Source of the DNA: Sphingomonadales bacterium
GTDB lineage: Bacteria > Pseudomonadota > Alphaproteobacteria > Sphingomonadales > Sphingomonadaceae
DNA: 64,000 nt
Assembly: GCA_016720115.1 (NCBI GenBank)
Contig: JADJXT010000002.1
Span: forward strand, 620,001-684,000
Direction: 5' to 3'
A program made the position numbers and the translations under genes. This document shows, one piece after another, positions 1-9,114 of the stretch. The stretch's first letter is position 1, and each line of letters starts with the position of its first letter. The notes beneath the pieces were generated by a model. It was not told the DNA's origin. It ran no database searches and saw nothing but the letters and a program-made list of their open reading frames with translations.

Positions 1-305
1 TGCTCTGGCTGCAACTGGCGCTGGGCCTTGGCACCATCCCCGTTTCGATGGATCATCTCGACGGGCATGAAATGGTGAAGTTCATGAACTGGGCGCAGGG
101 TATTTTCACCTTCCAGGGTGATGCGTCTTCCTATGTCGCAGACGCCCACATCATCTTCAAACTGCACTTGTTCCTGGGCCTGACCATCCTGTTGCTCTTC
201 CCCTTCACGCGGCTGGTCCACATGCTGTCGGCGCCGATCCGCTATGTCTGGCGGCCCGGCTATCAGGTGGTGCGTTCGCGCAAATTGGGGGTGCGTCATG
301 GCTGA
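1..305 (+). CDS. narI: Respiratory nitrate reductase gamma subunit, C-terminal part
   Basis: The window opens inside this gene; codons run from base 3 to the stop at 303-305, about 100 residues. NarI is the membrane cytochrome b that passes quinol electrons to the NarGH molybdenum enzyme. Visible are a hydrophobic helix (FLGLTILLLFPF) flanked by histidines in KLHLF and RLVHML. Those match the last haem-b-ligand helix of NarI, followed by the usual basic cytoplasmic tail. The stop overlaps the start of the next gene by 8 bases, so the two are almost certainly co-transcribed. narGHJ should lie just upstream, outside the window. Confidence 0.88.
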   Translation, partial: LWLQLALGLGTIPVSMDHLDGHEMVKFMNWAQGIFTFQGDASSYVADAHIIFKLHLFLGLTILLLFPFTRLVHMLSAPIRYVWRPGYQVVRSRKLGVRHG

Positions 306-1110
306 GGTGCTCGAACATCCACCGGTGACGGTGAACGGTAACGAAATCAGTGCCGCTGCCATCGCCGCAGAAGTGCAGAACCACCCCGCTCCGGATGCCG
401 ATACAGCTTGGGAGGGTGCGGCGCGGGCGCTGGTTTTCCGCCAGTTGTTGCTCGACGAAGCCGACCGGCTGGAGATCATGAGCGTCGGGCTGGTCGACGC
501 CGAAGGCCGCAAGCTGGCGGACGAGGATGCCCGGATCGAAGCGTTGCTCGAACAGGAGGTTCGCAGCCCGCACGCCGATGATGCAACTATCCTGCGCTTT
601 TACGAGCGTCATGCCGATCGCTTCACGTCGCCCACTTTGGTCGAGGCGGAACATATCCTCTTCTCTGCATCGCCCGACGATGATCTGGCCTATGGGCTGG
701 CAACCGGCGATGCGCGCATGGCGATACGGGCGCTGAAGGCCGAGCCGGGGCGTTTTGCAGAACTGGCACTCAAGCATTCGGCTTGCCCGTCAAAGGAACA
801 AGGCGGCAATCTGGGCCAGATCGGGCCGGGGCAGACCGTCAAAGAGTTTGAGGATGTGCTGTTCGGCCTTGGCGAGGGCGAACTGCATCCCGACCCGGTG
901 AAGACGCGCTTCGGCGTCCATGTCATCCGCGCAGGTCGCCGCGCGACAGGCGAACAGATGCCGCTGGAACTGGTGCGCGACAAGATCGCCCAATATCTGG
1001 AGGAAGCGAGCTGGCGCCGGGCGGTCACGCAATATCTGACGATCCTGGCATCGCAGGCAAAGGTTGAGGGCATCGATATCGGGGGAGCCGACGGCCCGCT
1101 TGTGCAATGA
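298..1110 (+). CDS. Parvulin-type peptidyl-prolyl isomerase of the nar operon
   Basis: 270 residues from the ATG at 298, which overlaps narI; an open frame extends further 5' but only through narI. The C-terminal half is a PpiC/rotamase domain, with the typical AEHILF strand, a GGNLGQIGPGQ loop and FGVHVI near its end. The N-terminal half is helical, as in NifM and SurA-like proteins. No signal peptide is evident, so it is probably cytoplasmic. Parvulins encoded beside narI are presumed to assist folding or maturation of the nitrate reductase; that role is inferred from context. Its stop overlaps the moaA start (ATGA). Confidence 0.85.
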   Translation: MAEVLEHPPVTVNGNEISAAAIAAEVQNHPAPDADTAWEGAARALVFRQLLLDEADRLEIMSVGLVDAEGRKLADEDARIEALLEQEVRSPHADDATILRFYERHADRFTSPTLVEAEHILFSASPDDDLAYGLATGDARMAIRALKAEPGRFAELALKHSACPSKEQGGNLGQIGPGQTVKEFEDVLFGLGEGELHPDPVKTRFGVHVIRAGRRATGEQMPLELVRDKIAQYLEEASWRRAVTQYLTILASQAKVEGIDIGGADGPLVQ

Positions 1111-2120
1111 CCGTCAGCATTCCTGCAAGGATGGCAAAGTCGACACTCGAAGATCGCCATGGCCGCCGCTTTGAATATCTGCGGTTGTCATTGACCGATG
1201 TCTGCAATTTCCGCTGCAGCTATTGCCTGCCCGACGGATATCGCAAGGCGCATGGAGCGCCGTCCAATATGTCGGGCGAAGAAATCCGCAGGCTGGTCGC
1301 TGCCTTCGCCGAACTCGGCCTCTGGAAGGTGCGCCTGACCGGTGGTGAGCCGACCTTGCGGCAAGAGTTTATCGAGATTGCCCGAACTGTCGCGGGTGTT
1401 GAAGGCATCCGGAAAGTAGCCGTGACCACCAATGGCTACCGGCTGGCCGAGCGCGCGCAAAGCTATGCTGATGCAGGGATCAGCGCGATCAACATCAGCA
1501 TGGATTCGCTGAAGCCCGAACGCTTCCGCGCGATCACCGGCCATGACCGGTTGAACGAAATCCTCGCCGGCATCGCCGCATGCCGCGCGGCGGGCCTATC
1601 GTCGGTCAAGCTGAATTCGGTCCTGCTCAAGGGGCTGAACGATGATGAACTGGATGATTTTCTGGCCTTTGTCGTGGAGCATGATCTGACGCTGCGCTTC
1701 ATCGAAGTGATGCGTACCAACGACAATCCGGGATATTTCGCCGCGCATCACCTCCCCGGCGCTTATGTCAGCGAGCGGCTTGAAACGCTTGGCTGGCAAA
1801 AGCAGGCGCGACAGGCCGGGGCGGGCCCTGCGATCGAATACACCAATCCTGACGGGCCGGGCCGCATCGGCATCATTGCGCCTTATTCAAAGGACTTCTG
1901 CGCCAGTTGCAACCGGCTTCGCGTTTCCGCGACGGGCAAGCTGCATCTGTGCCTGTTCGGCGATGCCGGCATCGAACTGCGGCCGCTGCTGCAGTTGGAC
2001 AGCCAGAAAAATGAACTGGTGGAGCGACTGCAGCGGCTGGTCGCAACCAAGGCCCCCTCGCACCTGTTGCATCAGGGCAATAGCGGCGCAACGCCGCATC
2101 TCGCTTCTATCGGTGGATGA
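1107..2120 (+). CDS. moaA: GTP 3',8-cyclase, first step of molybdenum cofactor synthesis
   Basis: 337 residues. A radical SAM enzyme that, with MoaC, converts GTP to cyclic pyranopterin monophosphate. The radical SAM cluster motif CNFRCSYC lies near residue 33, followed by the SAM-binding RLTGGEP. The second 4Fe-4S site near the C-terminus is seen as FCASCNR plus a later LCLFG cysteine. The chain ends in Gly-Gly, as in most MoaA, where that tail is needed for activity. The start overlaps the parvulin gene by four bases. Placement directly after narI suggests cofactor supply is tied to nitrate reductase expression. Confidence 0.95.
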   Translation: MTVSIPARMAKSTLEDRHGRRFEYLRLSLTDVCNFRCSYCLPDGYRKAHGAPSNMSGEEIRRLVAAFAELGLWKVRLTGGEPTLRQEFIEIARTVAGVEGIRKVAVTTNGYRLAERAQSYADAGISAINISMDSLKPERFRAITGHDRLNEILAGIAACRAAGLSSVKLNSVLLKGLNDDELDDFLAFVVEHDLTLRFIEVMRTNDNPGYFAAHHLPGAYVSERLETLGWQKQARQAGAGPAIEYTNPDGPGRIGIIAPYSKDFCASCNRLRVSATGKLHLCLFGDAGIELRPLLQLDSQKNELVERLQRLVATKAPSHLLHQGNSGATPHLASIGG

Positions 2121-2659
2121 ACATGGCAGGAATAAACGAAAGCTTACCCTTTTACCCGCTCGGCATGGCGGTGCTGACCATTTCGGACACGCGCAACGTT
2201 GAAACCGACACCTCCGGTGCGCTCCTCATCGAGCGGTTGTCTGGCGCAGGGCACCGGCTGATCGACCGGACGATTGTGCGCGACGAGATTGATGCGATAC
2301 AGGCAACGCTTCAAAATTGGCTGACCAACCCCGAAATCGAAATCATCCTCACGACCGGCGGCACCGGTTTTTCTCCGCGCGACAACACGCCCGAAGCCGT
2401 AAAGCCCCTGCTACGCCGCGAGATGGACGGCTTTGCCATCGCCTTCCAGCAAAAGAGCCTGCAAACCGTCGGCGTCGCCGCAATGCAATCGCGCGCCTTG
2501 GCAGGGCAAGCGGGCGACAGTTTCATCTTCTGCGTCCCGGGATCGACCGGTGCCTGCCGCGACGCTTGGGACGGCCTGCTCGAAATGGAATTCGACAGCC
2601 GCCACAAACCTTGTTCAATCGCTGGCGCCCTGCCGCGCCTGCGCGACGTCTGTTCTTGA
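2117..2659 (+). CDS. moaB: Molybdenum cofactor biosynthesis protein B
   Basis: 180 residues of the MoaB/Mog molybdopterin-binding fold: an opening VLTISDTRN strand, then LTTGGTGFSPRD, the substrate-binding loop of adenylyltransferase-type MogA/MoaB proteins. It should act late in cofactor assembly by adenylylating molybdopterin; the split between MoaB and MogA function is inferred from family knowledge. The ATG at 2117 overlaps the moaA stop; a second ATG at 2123 is possible. It is the last gene of the nar-ppiC-moaA-moaB run. Confidence 0.92.
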   Translation: MNMAGINESLPFYPLGMAVLTISDTRNVETDTSGALLIERLSGAGHRLIDRTIVRDEIDAIQATLQNWLTNPEIEIILTTGGTGFSPRDNTPEAVKPLLRREMDGFAIAFQQKSLQTVGVAAMQSRALAGQAGDSFIFCVPGSTGACRDAWDGLLEMEFDSRHKPCSIAGALPRLRDVCS

Positions 2660-2689
2660 CCGGCGGCAATTGAGGCAGCGCCACGACAC

Positions 2690-2815
2690 ATCAAAGCCAT
2701 GTTGCGCTGTGACCATCTGCTCTACACCGGCAACACGCACATCGGGCGCAAGGTTGCGCTGAAAGTGGCGGAAAATCTCGTCCCGTCACGCTGGAGCTGG
2801 GCGGGTTGCGGAGCC
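2690..2815 (+). pseudogene. Aldehyde dehydrogenase fragment (coniferyl-aldehyde-dehydrogenase-like)
   Basis: Between moaB and the convergent sugar transporter, the frame from 2699 reads DHLLYTGNTHIGRKVA, then VAENLVP. One base out of frame it continues as PVTLELGG. This is the conserved NAD-binding segment of aldehyde dehydrogenases (usual form: DHLLFTGST.IGRKV...NLTPVTLELGGKSP). Restoring one deleted G at about 2792 joins the two pieces. Nothing recognisable of the enzyme lies on either side, so this is a roughly 40-codon relic of a gene of about 475 residues, ending where the transporter gene ends. Confidence 0.7.
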
Positions 2816-4113
2816 TAGCGCTTGGCGGGATTTCTTGCGAAGATACCGAACACGGCGATGATGGCATAGCATAAGGCGGGCAGGATCAGCGCGGTGGCAA
2901 GGCTTCCGGTTGCGTCGGCGATCATGCCGGTGATCAGAGGAACCACCGCGCCACCAAAAATTGCGATGTTGATGATGCCCGAACCGTCTGCCGCGCGAGC
3001 ACCAAGCTTTTCGCAGGCGAGCGTGAAGATGGTCGGGAACATGATCGAATTCATCAGACCGATGGCGAGCAGCGAATAGCCCGATACCGTTCCGGTCGTG
3101 TTGGTCGAAATCAGGATCAGGGTGATTGCTCCTGCGGATACGGCAGCGAGCACGAGGCCGGGGCTGACAACCCGCAGCACAGCCGAACCGATGAAGCGAC
3201 CGACCATCGCCCCGCCCCAGTAAAGCCCGATCAGCTTACCTGCCGCCTGCTCTTGCAGCCCGAGGACATGGCTTTGCATCAGATAGTTGACGATCAGCGA
3301 ACCGATCGCGACTTCGGCCCCGACATAGAGGAAGATGTATGCCGCTCCATAGCCGAAGCGCGGGCGCTTCATGAGTTGGAAGCCGCCCAGCAGGCTGCTG
3401 GGCTCATGCTTTTCGCCCTTCAGCTTGTTGCGGAACATCCAGACCACCGCTGCGACGATGGCCAGCGCAACCGCAAGGCCGAGATAGCCGTTGACGATCG
3501 CCTGTGTTTCCGCCGTCCGATAGGCGTCGAGTTCGGCACCCGAAAGCTGGTCGGCGCTGACCGTAGCCAGACTGCCGAGAATGAGGATCGCGCCGAAATA
3601 GGGAAAGACCGTGGTGCCAAGCGAATTGAAGGCCTGCGCAAAGGTGAGGCGGCTGTGCGCCGTCTCTGCCTTGCCGAGCAGGCTTATCAGCGGGTTGGAG
3701 ACGACCTGCACAATCACCACGCCGCTGGCGAGCACGAAGAGCGCGAAAAGGAAAACGCCGTAGGTGGCGGTCTGGCTGGCCGGGATGAACAGCAGGCAGC
3801 CCGTCATCATCGTCAGCAGCCCCGCAACCGCCCCGCGCATATAGCCGATGCGCTTGACCAGCGCCGCGCCTGGCAGCCCAATCACCAGATAGGCCGTGAA
3901 GAAGCAGAACTGCACGAGCATCGCCTGCGTGTAATTGAGCGTGAACAGCTCTTTCAGCTTGGGAATGATGACATCGTTGAGCGAGGTGATCCCGCCAAAG
4001 ATGAAGAACAGCGCCATCACGAACAGCCGCAATTCTGGCGCATCGATATACTGCCCCTCGCTTTCGACCGGATTGCTGTCGCTGCTGCTCGCTACTTGCG
4101 GCGCCAATGCCAT
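2815..4113 (-). CDS. FucP/GluP-type sugar:H+ symporter (MFS)
   Basis: 432 residues with about 12 membrane helices. The N-terminal FIFGGITSLNDVIIPKLKE and the following SFP-like helices match the FHS family (L-fucose permease FucP, Brucella GluP glucose/galactose transporter). It imports a hexose with protons across the inner membrane; which sugar cannot be read from the sequence. It is transcribed divergently from the formate dehydrogenase operon across about 157 bases and converges on the aldehyde dehydrogenase relic. No sugar catabolic gene is adjacent; the nearest carbohydrate enzyme is the GH97 glycosidase at 10 kb. Confidence 0.85.
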   Translation of the reverse strand: MALAPQVASSSDSNPVESEGQYIDAPELRLFVMALFFIFGGITSLNDVIIPKLKELFTLNYTQAMLVQFCFFTAYLVIGLPGAALVKRIGYMRGAVAGLLTMMTGCLLFIPASQTATYGVFLFALFVLASGVVIVQVVSNPLISLLGKAETAHSRLTFAQAFNSLGTTVFPYFGAILILGSLATVSADQLSGAELDAYRTAETQAIVNGYLGLAVALAIVAAVVWMFRNKLKGEKHEPSSLLGGFQLMKRPRFGYGAAYIFLYVGAEVAIGSLIVNYLMQSHVLGLQEQAAGKLIGLYWGGAMVGRFIGSAVLRVVSPGLVLAAVSAGAITLILISTNTTGTVSGYSLLAIGLMNSIMFPTIFTLACEKLGARAADGSGIINIAIFGGAVVPLITGMIADATGSLATALILPALCYAIIAVFGIFARNPAKR

Positions 4114-4270
4114 AGTCCCTCTCCCAAAAACGCTTCTCTTTGATTGCTGTCCCTAATGCGGACGGATAGCGCTGTCTCGGTGATTTCGTATGCGTTGCGC
4201 ATTTGACCTGTGACAGTTGCTGCAATTTGCGCTGGCTTAAGCGGCGGGACGGATTTACCAAAATACCGCC

Positions 4271-4738
4271 ATGCCCGCTGTCAGCACCTTTCCAGATACA
4301 CAGGATGCCGCCGCCCGGGCCATTTGCGCGCAGCATGGTAACCGACCGGACGCCCTGCTGGAGATATTGCACGAAACCCAGAGCCAGTTCGGTTTTCTGA
4401 GTGATGACGCACTCAAAGCTATCGCCCATGCACTCAACATCTCGCGCGCGGAAATCCACGGCGTGGTGACCTTCTACCATGATTTTCGCCGCGAAGCGCC
4501 GCCCGGGCATGTCATCAGGCTATGCCGCGCAGAAGCATGTCAGGCGGTGGGTGCCGAAGCACTGGCGCATCATGCCGAAAAACGGCTGGCAGGAAACCCG
4601 TCGGTCGGCCTTGAGGCGGTCTATTGCCTCGGCAATTGCGCGCTCGGCCCTGCGGCGCTGGTCGATGGCGAACTGAAGGCACGGTTGACCCCCGCTGCAT
4701 TCGACGCGCTTGTCGCGGAACTGGAGGCAAAGGCATGA
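4271..4738 (+). CDS. fdsG: NAD-dependent formate dehydrogenase, gamma subunit
   Basis: 155 residues, homologous to NuoE. It has the thioredoxin-like 2Fe-2S fold with four cysteines in two pairs: RAEACQAVG and YCLGNCALGP. It carries one cluster in the soluble diaphorase part of the enzyme. First gene of fdsGBA-fdhD; its stop overlaps the fdsB start as ATGA (4735-4738). The ATG at 4271 gives the usual FdsG length. Confidence 0.92.
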   Translation: MPAVSTFPDTQDAAARAICAQHGNRPDALLEILHETQSQFGFLSDDALKAIAHALNISRAEIHGVVTFYHDFRREAPPGHVIRLCRAEACQAVGAEALAHHAEKRLAGNPSVGLEAVYCLGNCALGPAALVDGELKARLTPAAFDALVAELEAKA

Positions 4739-6246
4739 GCGCCGTCCGCATCTTCGTGCCCGTCGATGCCGCGGCGCAGTCGGTCGGGGCAAACGAAGTC
4801 GCCGCAGCAATCGCGCGCGAGGCGGCCCAACGCGGAATTGCAATCGAACTGGTCCGCAACGGATCACGCGGCATGTTCTGGCTCGAGCCATTGGTAGAGG
4901 TCGAAACCGCGACGGGACGCATGGCCTATGGCCCGGTGGCGCCGGACGATGTGGCGTCGCTGTTCGATGCCGGTTTCCTTGCAGGCGGCACGCACCCGCT
5001 GGGCCATGGCCTGACCGCCGCCATCCCCTATTTCGCAAAACAGGAACGGCTGAGCTTTGCCCGCTGCGGCGTCATCGATCCGCTCGATCTGGCCGATTAT
5101 GAGGCGCATGGCGGCCTTGCCGGGCTGCACCGGGCGCTGACAATGCAGCCGCAGGATGTGGTTGCGGAAATCACTGACTCCGGCCTGCGCGGGCGGGGGG
5201 GCGCTGGGTTCCCGACCGGCATCAAATGGCAAACCGCGCTCGAACAACCGGCAGGGCAAAAATATGTCTGCGCCAATGCCGACGAAGGCGACAGCGGCAC
5301 CTTTGCCGACCGGATGCTGATGGAGGGCGATCCCTTTTCGCTGATCGAGGGAATGGCGATTGCAGGCCATGCCATCGGCGCGGACACGGGTTACATCTAT
5401 ATCCGCTCCGAATATCCGCACGCTGTGGCCACGATGCACCGCGCCGCCGCGATCTGGCACGACGCCGCCCCCTCCCCCTTCCGCATCGAAATCCGCGTCG
5501 GTGGTGGGGCCTATATTTGCGGCGAGGAATCGGCGATGCTCGAAAGCCTTGAGGGCAAACGCGGGCAAGTGCGCGCCAAGCCGCCCATCCCGGCTATTTC
5601 CGGGCTGTTCGGCAAGCCGACGGTGGTCAACAATGTCCTCACGCTTGCCGCAGTAGGCGACATAATGGCCAAGGGCGCAGCACATTATCGCGATTTCGGA
5701 ATGGGCCGTTCGCGCGGGACGCAGGCGTTCCAGCTGGCGGGCGATGTCGCACGCGGCGGGCTGGTCGAAAAGGCCTTCGGCGTCACGCTGCGCGAGCTGG
5801 TGGAGGATTTTGGCGGCGGCACGCGCAGCGGTAAGCCACTTCGCGCCGTGCAGGCAGGCGGGCCGCTGGGGGCCTATATTCCTGCCAGCGCGCTTGACGT
5901 GGCGATGGATTATGAAGCGCTGGCCGCTGCAGGGGCGATGCTGGGGCATGGCGGCATCGTGCTGTTCAACGACAGCGTCGACATGGCGAAGATGGCGCGC
6001 TTCGCCTTTGAATTTTGCGCGATCGAATCCTGTGGCAAATGCACCCCCTGCCGGATCGGTGCGGTGCGCGGCAGGGAAGTGATGGACAAGGTGATCGCGG
6101 GCGAGGATCGCGCAAGCAATCTGGCGCTGGTCGAGGATCTGTGCGAGATTATGACCGACGGTTCGCTCTGCGCAATGGGCGGGCTGACCCCGATGCCGGT
6201 GCTGAGCGCGCTGCGGCATTTTCCCGAAGATTTCGGGCGGGAATAA
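4735..6246 (+). CDS. fdsB: NAD-dependent formate dehydrogenase, beta (FMN/NAD) subunit
   Basis: 503 residues from the ATG at 4735; the open frame extends upstream, but that part lies in fdsG. The N-terminal ~110 residues are thioredoxin-like and the rest is NuoF-like. The glycine-rich NADH/FMN loop LRGRGGAGFPTG and the 4Fe-4S motif ESCGKCTPCRIG with a later LCAMGG are all present. It transfers formate-derived electrons from FdsA to NAD+. Twelve bases and a strong AAGGAGAG site separate it from fdsA. Confidence 0.94.
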   Translation: MSAVRIFVPVDAAAQSVGANEVAAAIAREAAQRGIAIELVRNGSRGMFWLEPLVEVETATGRMAYGPVAPDDVASLFDAGFLAGGTHPLGHGLTAAIPYFAKQERLSFARCGVIDPLDLADYEAHGGLAGLHRALTMQPQDVVAEITDSGLRGRGGAGFPTGIKWQTALEQPAGQKYVCANADEGDSGTFADRMLMEGDPFSLIEGMAIAGHAIGADTGYIYIRSEYPHAVATMHRAAAIWHDAAPSPFRIEIRVGGGAYICGEESAMLESLEGKRGQVRAKPPIPAISGLFGKPTVVNNVLTLAAVGDIMAKGAAHYRDFGMGRSRGTQAFQLAGDVARGGLVEKAFGVTLRELVEDFGGGTRSGKPLRAVQAGGPLGAYIPASALDVAMDYEALAAAGAMLGHGGIVLFNDSVDMAKMARFAFEFCAIESCGKCTPCRIGAVRGREVMDKVIAGEDRASNLALVEDLCEIMTDGSLCAMGGLTPMPVLSALRHFPEDFGRE

Positions 6247-6258
6247 AGGAGAGAGGCG

Positions 6259-9114
6259 TTGGCGATCCTGAAGGAAAAGGATTTCGGCACCCCGGTTGCC
6301 CGTTCCGATCGCCTTGTGGAGATCGAGATCGACGGGTTCGCCGTAACCGTCCCCGAAGGCACGTCGATCATGCGCGCAGCCAGCAGCATCGACCTGCCGA
6401 TCCCAAAACTCTGCGCCACCGACAGCCTGAAGGCCTTCGGTTCATGCCGCCTCTGCCTTGTCGAGATCGAAGGCCGGAAGGGCACGCCGGCATCGTGCAC
6501 GACACTGGCCGAAGAAGGCATGAAGGTGCGCACCCAGAGCGATCGGCTGGCACGACTGCGCAAGGGAGTGATGGAGCTTTACATCTCCGACCATCCGCTC
6601 GACTGTCTGACCTGCAGCGACAATGGCGACTGCGAATTGCAGGACATGGCGGGCGCCGTGGGGCTGCGCGAAGTCCGTTACGGGCATGAGGGCGAAAACC
6701 ACACCCTTTCCGCCAAGGATGAGAGCAACCCCTATTTCACCTACGACATGTCCAAATGTATTGTCTGCTCGCGCTGCGTGCGGGCGTGCGACGAGGTGCA
6801 GGGCACGCTGGCGCTGACCATCGAGGGACGCGGGTTCGATTCGCGTGTCGCGGTGTCGCTCGGCGAAAATTTCTTCGACAGCGAATGCGTCTCCTGCGGC
6901 GCGTGCGTGCAGGCCTGCCCCACCGCCACGCTGCAGGAAAAAAGCGTCATCGAAATGGGCGTTCCCGACCGCACGGTGCTGACGACCTGCGCCTATTGTG
7001 GCGTCGGCTGTTCGTTCAAGGCTGAACTGAAGGGCGATCAGGTCGTCCGCATGGTACCGTACAAGGATGGCAAGGCCAATCATGGGCACAGCTGCGTCAA
7101 GGGCCGCTTTGCCTTTGGCTATGCCACGCACCCCGACCGCATCACCCGGCCGATGATCCGCGATTCCATCGCCGAACCCTGGCGCGAAGTCGGCTGGGAG
7201 GAAGCCATCGGTTTTGCTGCCGACAGGCTGAAGACCGCGCAGGCAAAATATGGCCGCAAGTCGATCGGCGCGATCACCTCCTCACGCTGCACGGCGGAGG
7301 AAATCTGGGTGGTGCAAAAACTGGTGCGCACCGCCTTTGCCAACAACAATGTCGATACCTGCGCGCGCGTCTGCCATTCGCCCACCGGCTATGGCCTGAA
7401 ACAGACCTATGGCACCTCGGCGGGCACGCAGGATTTCGACAGCGTGATGGAGGCCGATGTCATCCTTGTCATCGGCGCCAACCCTACCGACGCGCATCCC
7501 GTCTTTGCTTCGCAGATGAAGCGGCGGCTGCGGCCCCAAAATGGAAAACCGGGGGCAAAACTCATCGTCGCCGATCCGCGCACGATCGATCTCGTCCGCT
7601 CGCCGCATATCGAGGCGGCGCACCATCTGCCCCTGCTGCCCGGAACCAATGTCGCGCTGGTCAACGCGATGGCGCATGTCATTGCCACCGAAGGCTTGCT
7701 CGACGAGGCCTTCATAAACGAACGCTGCGACCTGCCCTCGTTCCGCGAATGGCTGGATTTCATTCGCGGACCGGAAAACGCGCCCGAGGCCATGGCGGCG
7801 GTCACCGGCGTTCCGGCGGAGGATATCCGCGCCGCCGCGCGGCTCTATGCGACCGGCGGCAATGCGGCGATCTATTACGGGCTGGGCGTGACCGAGCATA
7901 GCCAGGGCTCGACGATGGTGATGGGCATGGCCAATCTTGCCATGGCGACCGGCAATATCGGGCGTCGCGGCGTGGGCGTGAACCCGCTGCGCGGGCAGAA
8001 TAATGTGCAGGGCTCATGCGACATGGGCAGTTTCCCGCACGAACTGTCCGACTATCGTCCTGTCGGCGACGATGCGGTGCGCAAGGTGTTTGAGGAAGCC
8101 TGGGGCGTATCGATGGATGCCGAGCCGGGTTATCGCATCCCCAACATGTTCGATGAGGCATGTGCAGGCACCTATAAGGGCATGTATATCCAGGGCGAGG
8201 ACGTCGCCCAGTCCGATCCCAATACGAAGCATGTCGAAGCGGCGCTGTCGGCGCTCGACATTCTGATCGTGCAGGATCTGTTCCTCAACGAAACCGCGCG
8301 TTTCGCGCATGTCTTTTTGCCCGGCACCTCTTTCCTCGAAAAGGATGGCACCTTCATCAACGCCGAACGCCGCATCAACCGCGTCCGCCCGGCGATGAAG
8401 GAAAAAACCGGCAAGGCCGAATGGCAGGTGACGCAGGAGCTGGCACAGGCATTGGGTTATCCCATGCACTATGAAAGCGCGGCGCAGATCATGGACGAGA
8501 TTGCGCAGCTTTCGCCCTCCTTCGCGCATGTCTCGTTCGACATGCTCGACAAGGTGGGATCGGTGCAATGGCCGTGCAACGATGCCGCACCCGAAGGCAC
8601 GCCGATCATGCACGTTGACGGCTTTGTGCGTGGCAAGGGGCAGTTCGTCGCCACCGAATATGTCCCGACCGAGGAAAAGACCAACCGCAAATTCCCGCTG
8701 ATCCTGACCACCGGGCGCATCCTCAGCCAGTATAATGTCGGCGCGCAGACGCGGCGCACGCACAATGTCGACTGGTGGGAGGAGGATGTCCTCGAAATCC
8801 ACCCCAGCGATGCCGAAATGCGCGGCATCCGCGAGGGGCAATGGGTTTCGGTACGATCGCGCAAGGGCGAGACGGTGGTGCGCGCGAAACTTTCCGAACG
8901 GATGCAGCCGGGGGTGGTTTATACCACCTTCCACCATCCGGAGACGGGGGCGAATGTCATCACAACCGAATTGTCGGACTGGGCGACCAATTGCCCCGAA
9001 TATAAGGTGACAGCAGTCGAAGTCGCGCCTGCAAATCATAAATCCTCATGGCAGCAGGACTATGCCACGCATGCGGGCGAGATGCGCCGTATCGCCAGGG
9101 TTCCGGCGGAATAG
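6259..9114 (+). CDS. fdsA: NAD-dependent formate dehydrogenase, alpha (molybdenum) subunit
   Basis: 951 residues, starting at TTG (6259) behind AAGGAGAG. It oxidises formate to CO2 at a bis-MGD molybdenum centre. Domains in order: plant-type 2Fe-2S (CRLCL), a His/Cys 4Fe-4S segment (HPLDCLTC), two ferredoxin-type 4Fe-4S motifs (CIVCSRCVRAC, CVSCGACVQAC), the proximal cluster CAYCGVGC, then the molybdopterin oxidoreductase body and a C-terminal MGD-binding domain (RTHNVDWWEED). The molybdenum ligand is cysteine (ARVCHSPT), not selenocysteine. The stop overlaps the GTG of fdhD by one base. Confidence 0.95.
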   Translation: MAILKEKDFGTPVARSDRLVEIEIDGFAVTVPEGTSIMRAASSIDLPIPKLCATDSLKAFGSCRLCLVEIEGRKGTPASCTTLAEEGMKVRTQSDRLARLRKGVMELYISDHPLDCLTCSDNGDCELQDMAGAVGLREVRYGHEGENHTLSAKDESNPYFTYDMSKCIVCSRCVRACDEVQGTLALTIEGRGFDSRVAVSLGENFFDSECVSCGACVQACPTATLQEKSVIEMGVPDRTVLTTCAYCGVGCSFKAELKGDQVVRMVPYKDGKANHGHSCVKGRFAFGYATHPDRITRPMIRDSIAEPWREVGWEEAIGFAADRLKTAQAKYGRKSIGAITSSRCTAEEIWVVQKLVRTAFANNNVDTCARVCHSPTGYGLKQTYGTSAGTQDFDSVMEADVILVIGANPTDAHPVFASQMKRRLRPQNGKPGAKLIVADPRTIDLVRSPHIEAAHHLPLLPGTNVALVNAMAHVIATEGLLDEAFINERCDLPSFREWLDFIRGPENAPEAMAAVTGVPAEDIRAAARLYATGGNAAIYYGLGVTEHSQGSTMVMGMANLAMATGNIGRRGVGVNPLRGQNNVQGSCDMGSFPHELSDYRPVGDDAVRKVFEEAWGVSMDAEPGYRIPNMFDEACAGTYKGMYIQGEDVAQSDPNTKHVEAALSALDILIVQDLFLNETARFAHVFLPGTSFLEKDGTFINAERRINRVRPAMKEKTGKAEWQVTQELAQALGYPMHYESAAQIMDEIAQLSPSFAHVSFDMLDKVGSVQWPCNDAAPEGTPIMHVDGFVRGKGQFVATEYVPTEEKTNRKFPLILTTGRILSQYNVGAQTRRTHNVDWWEEDVLEIHPSDAEMRGIREGQWVSVRSRKGETVVRAKLSERMQPGVVYTTFHHPETGANVITTELSDWATNCPEYKVTAVEVAPANHKSSWQQDYATHAGEMRRIARVPAE

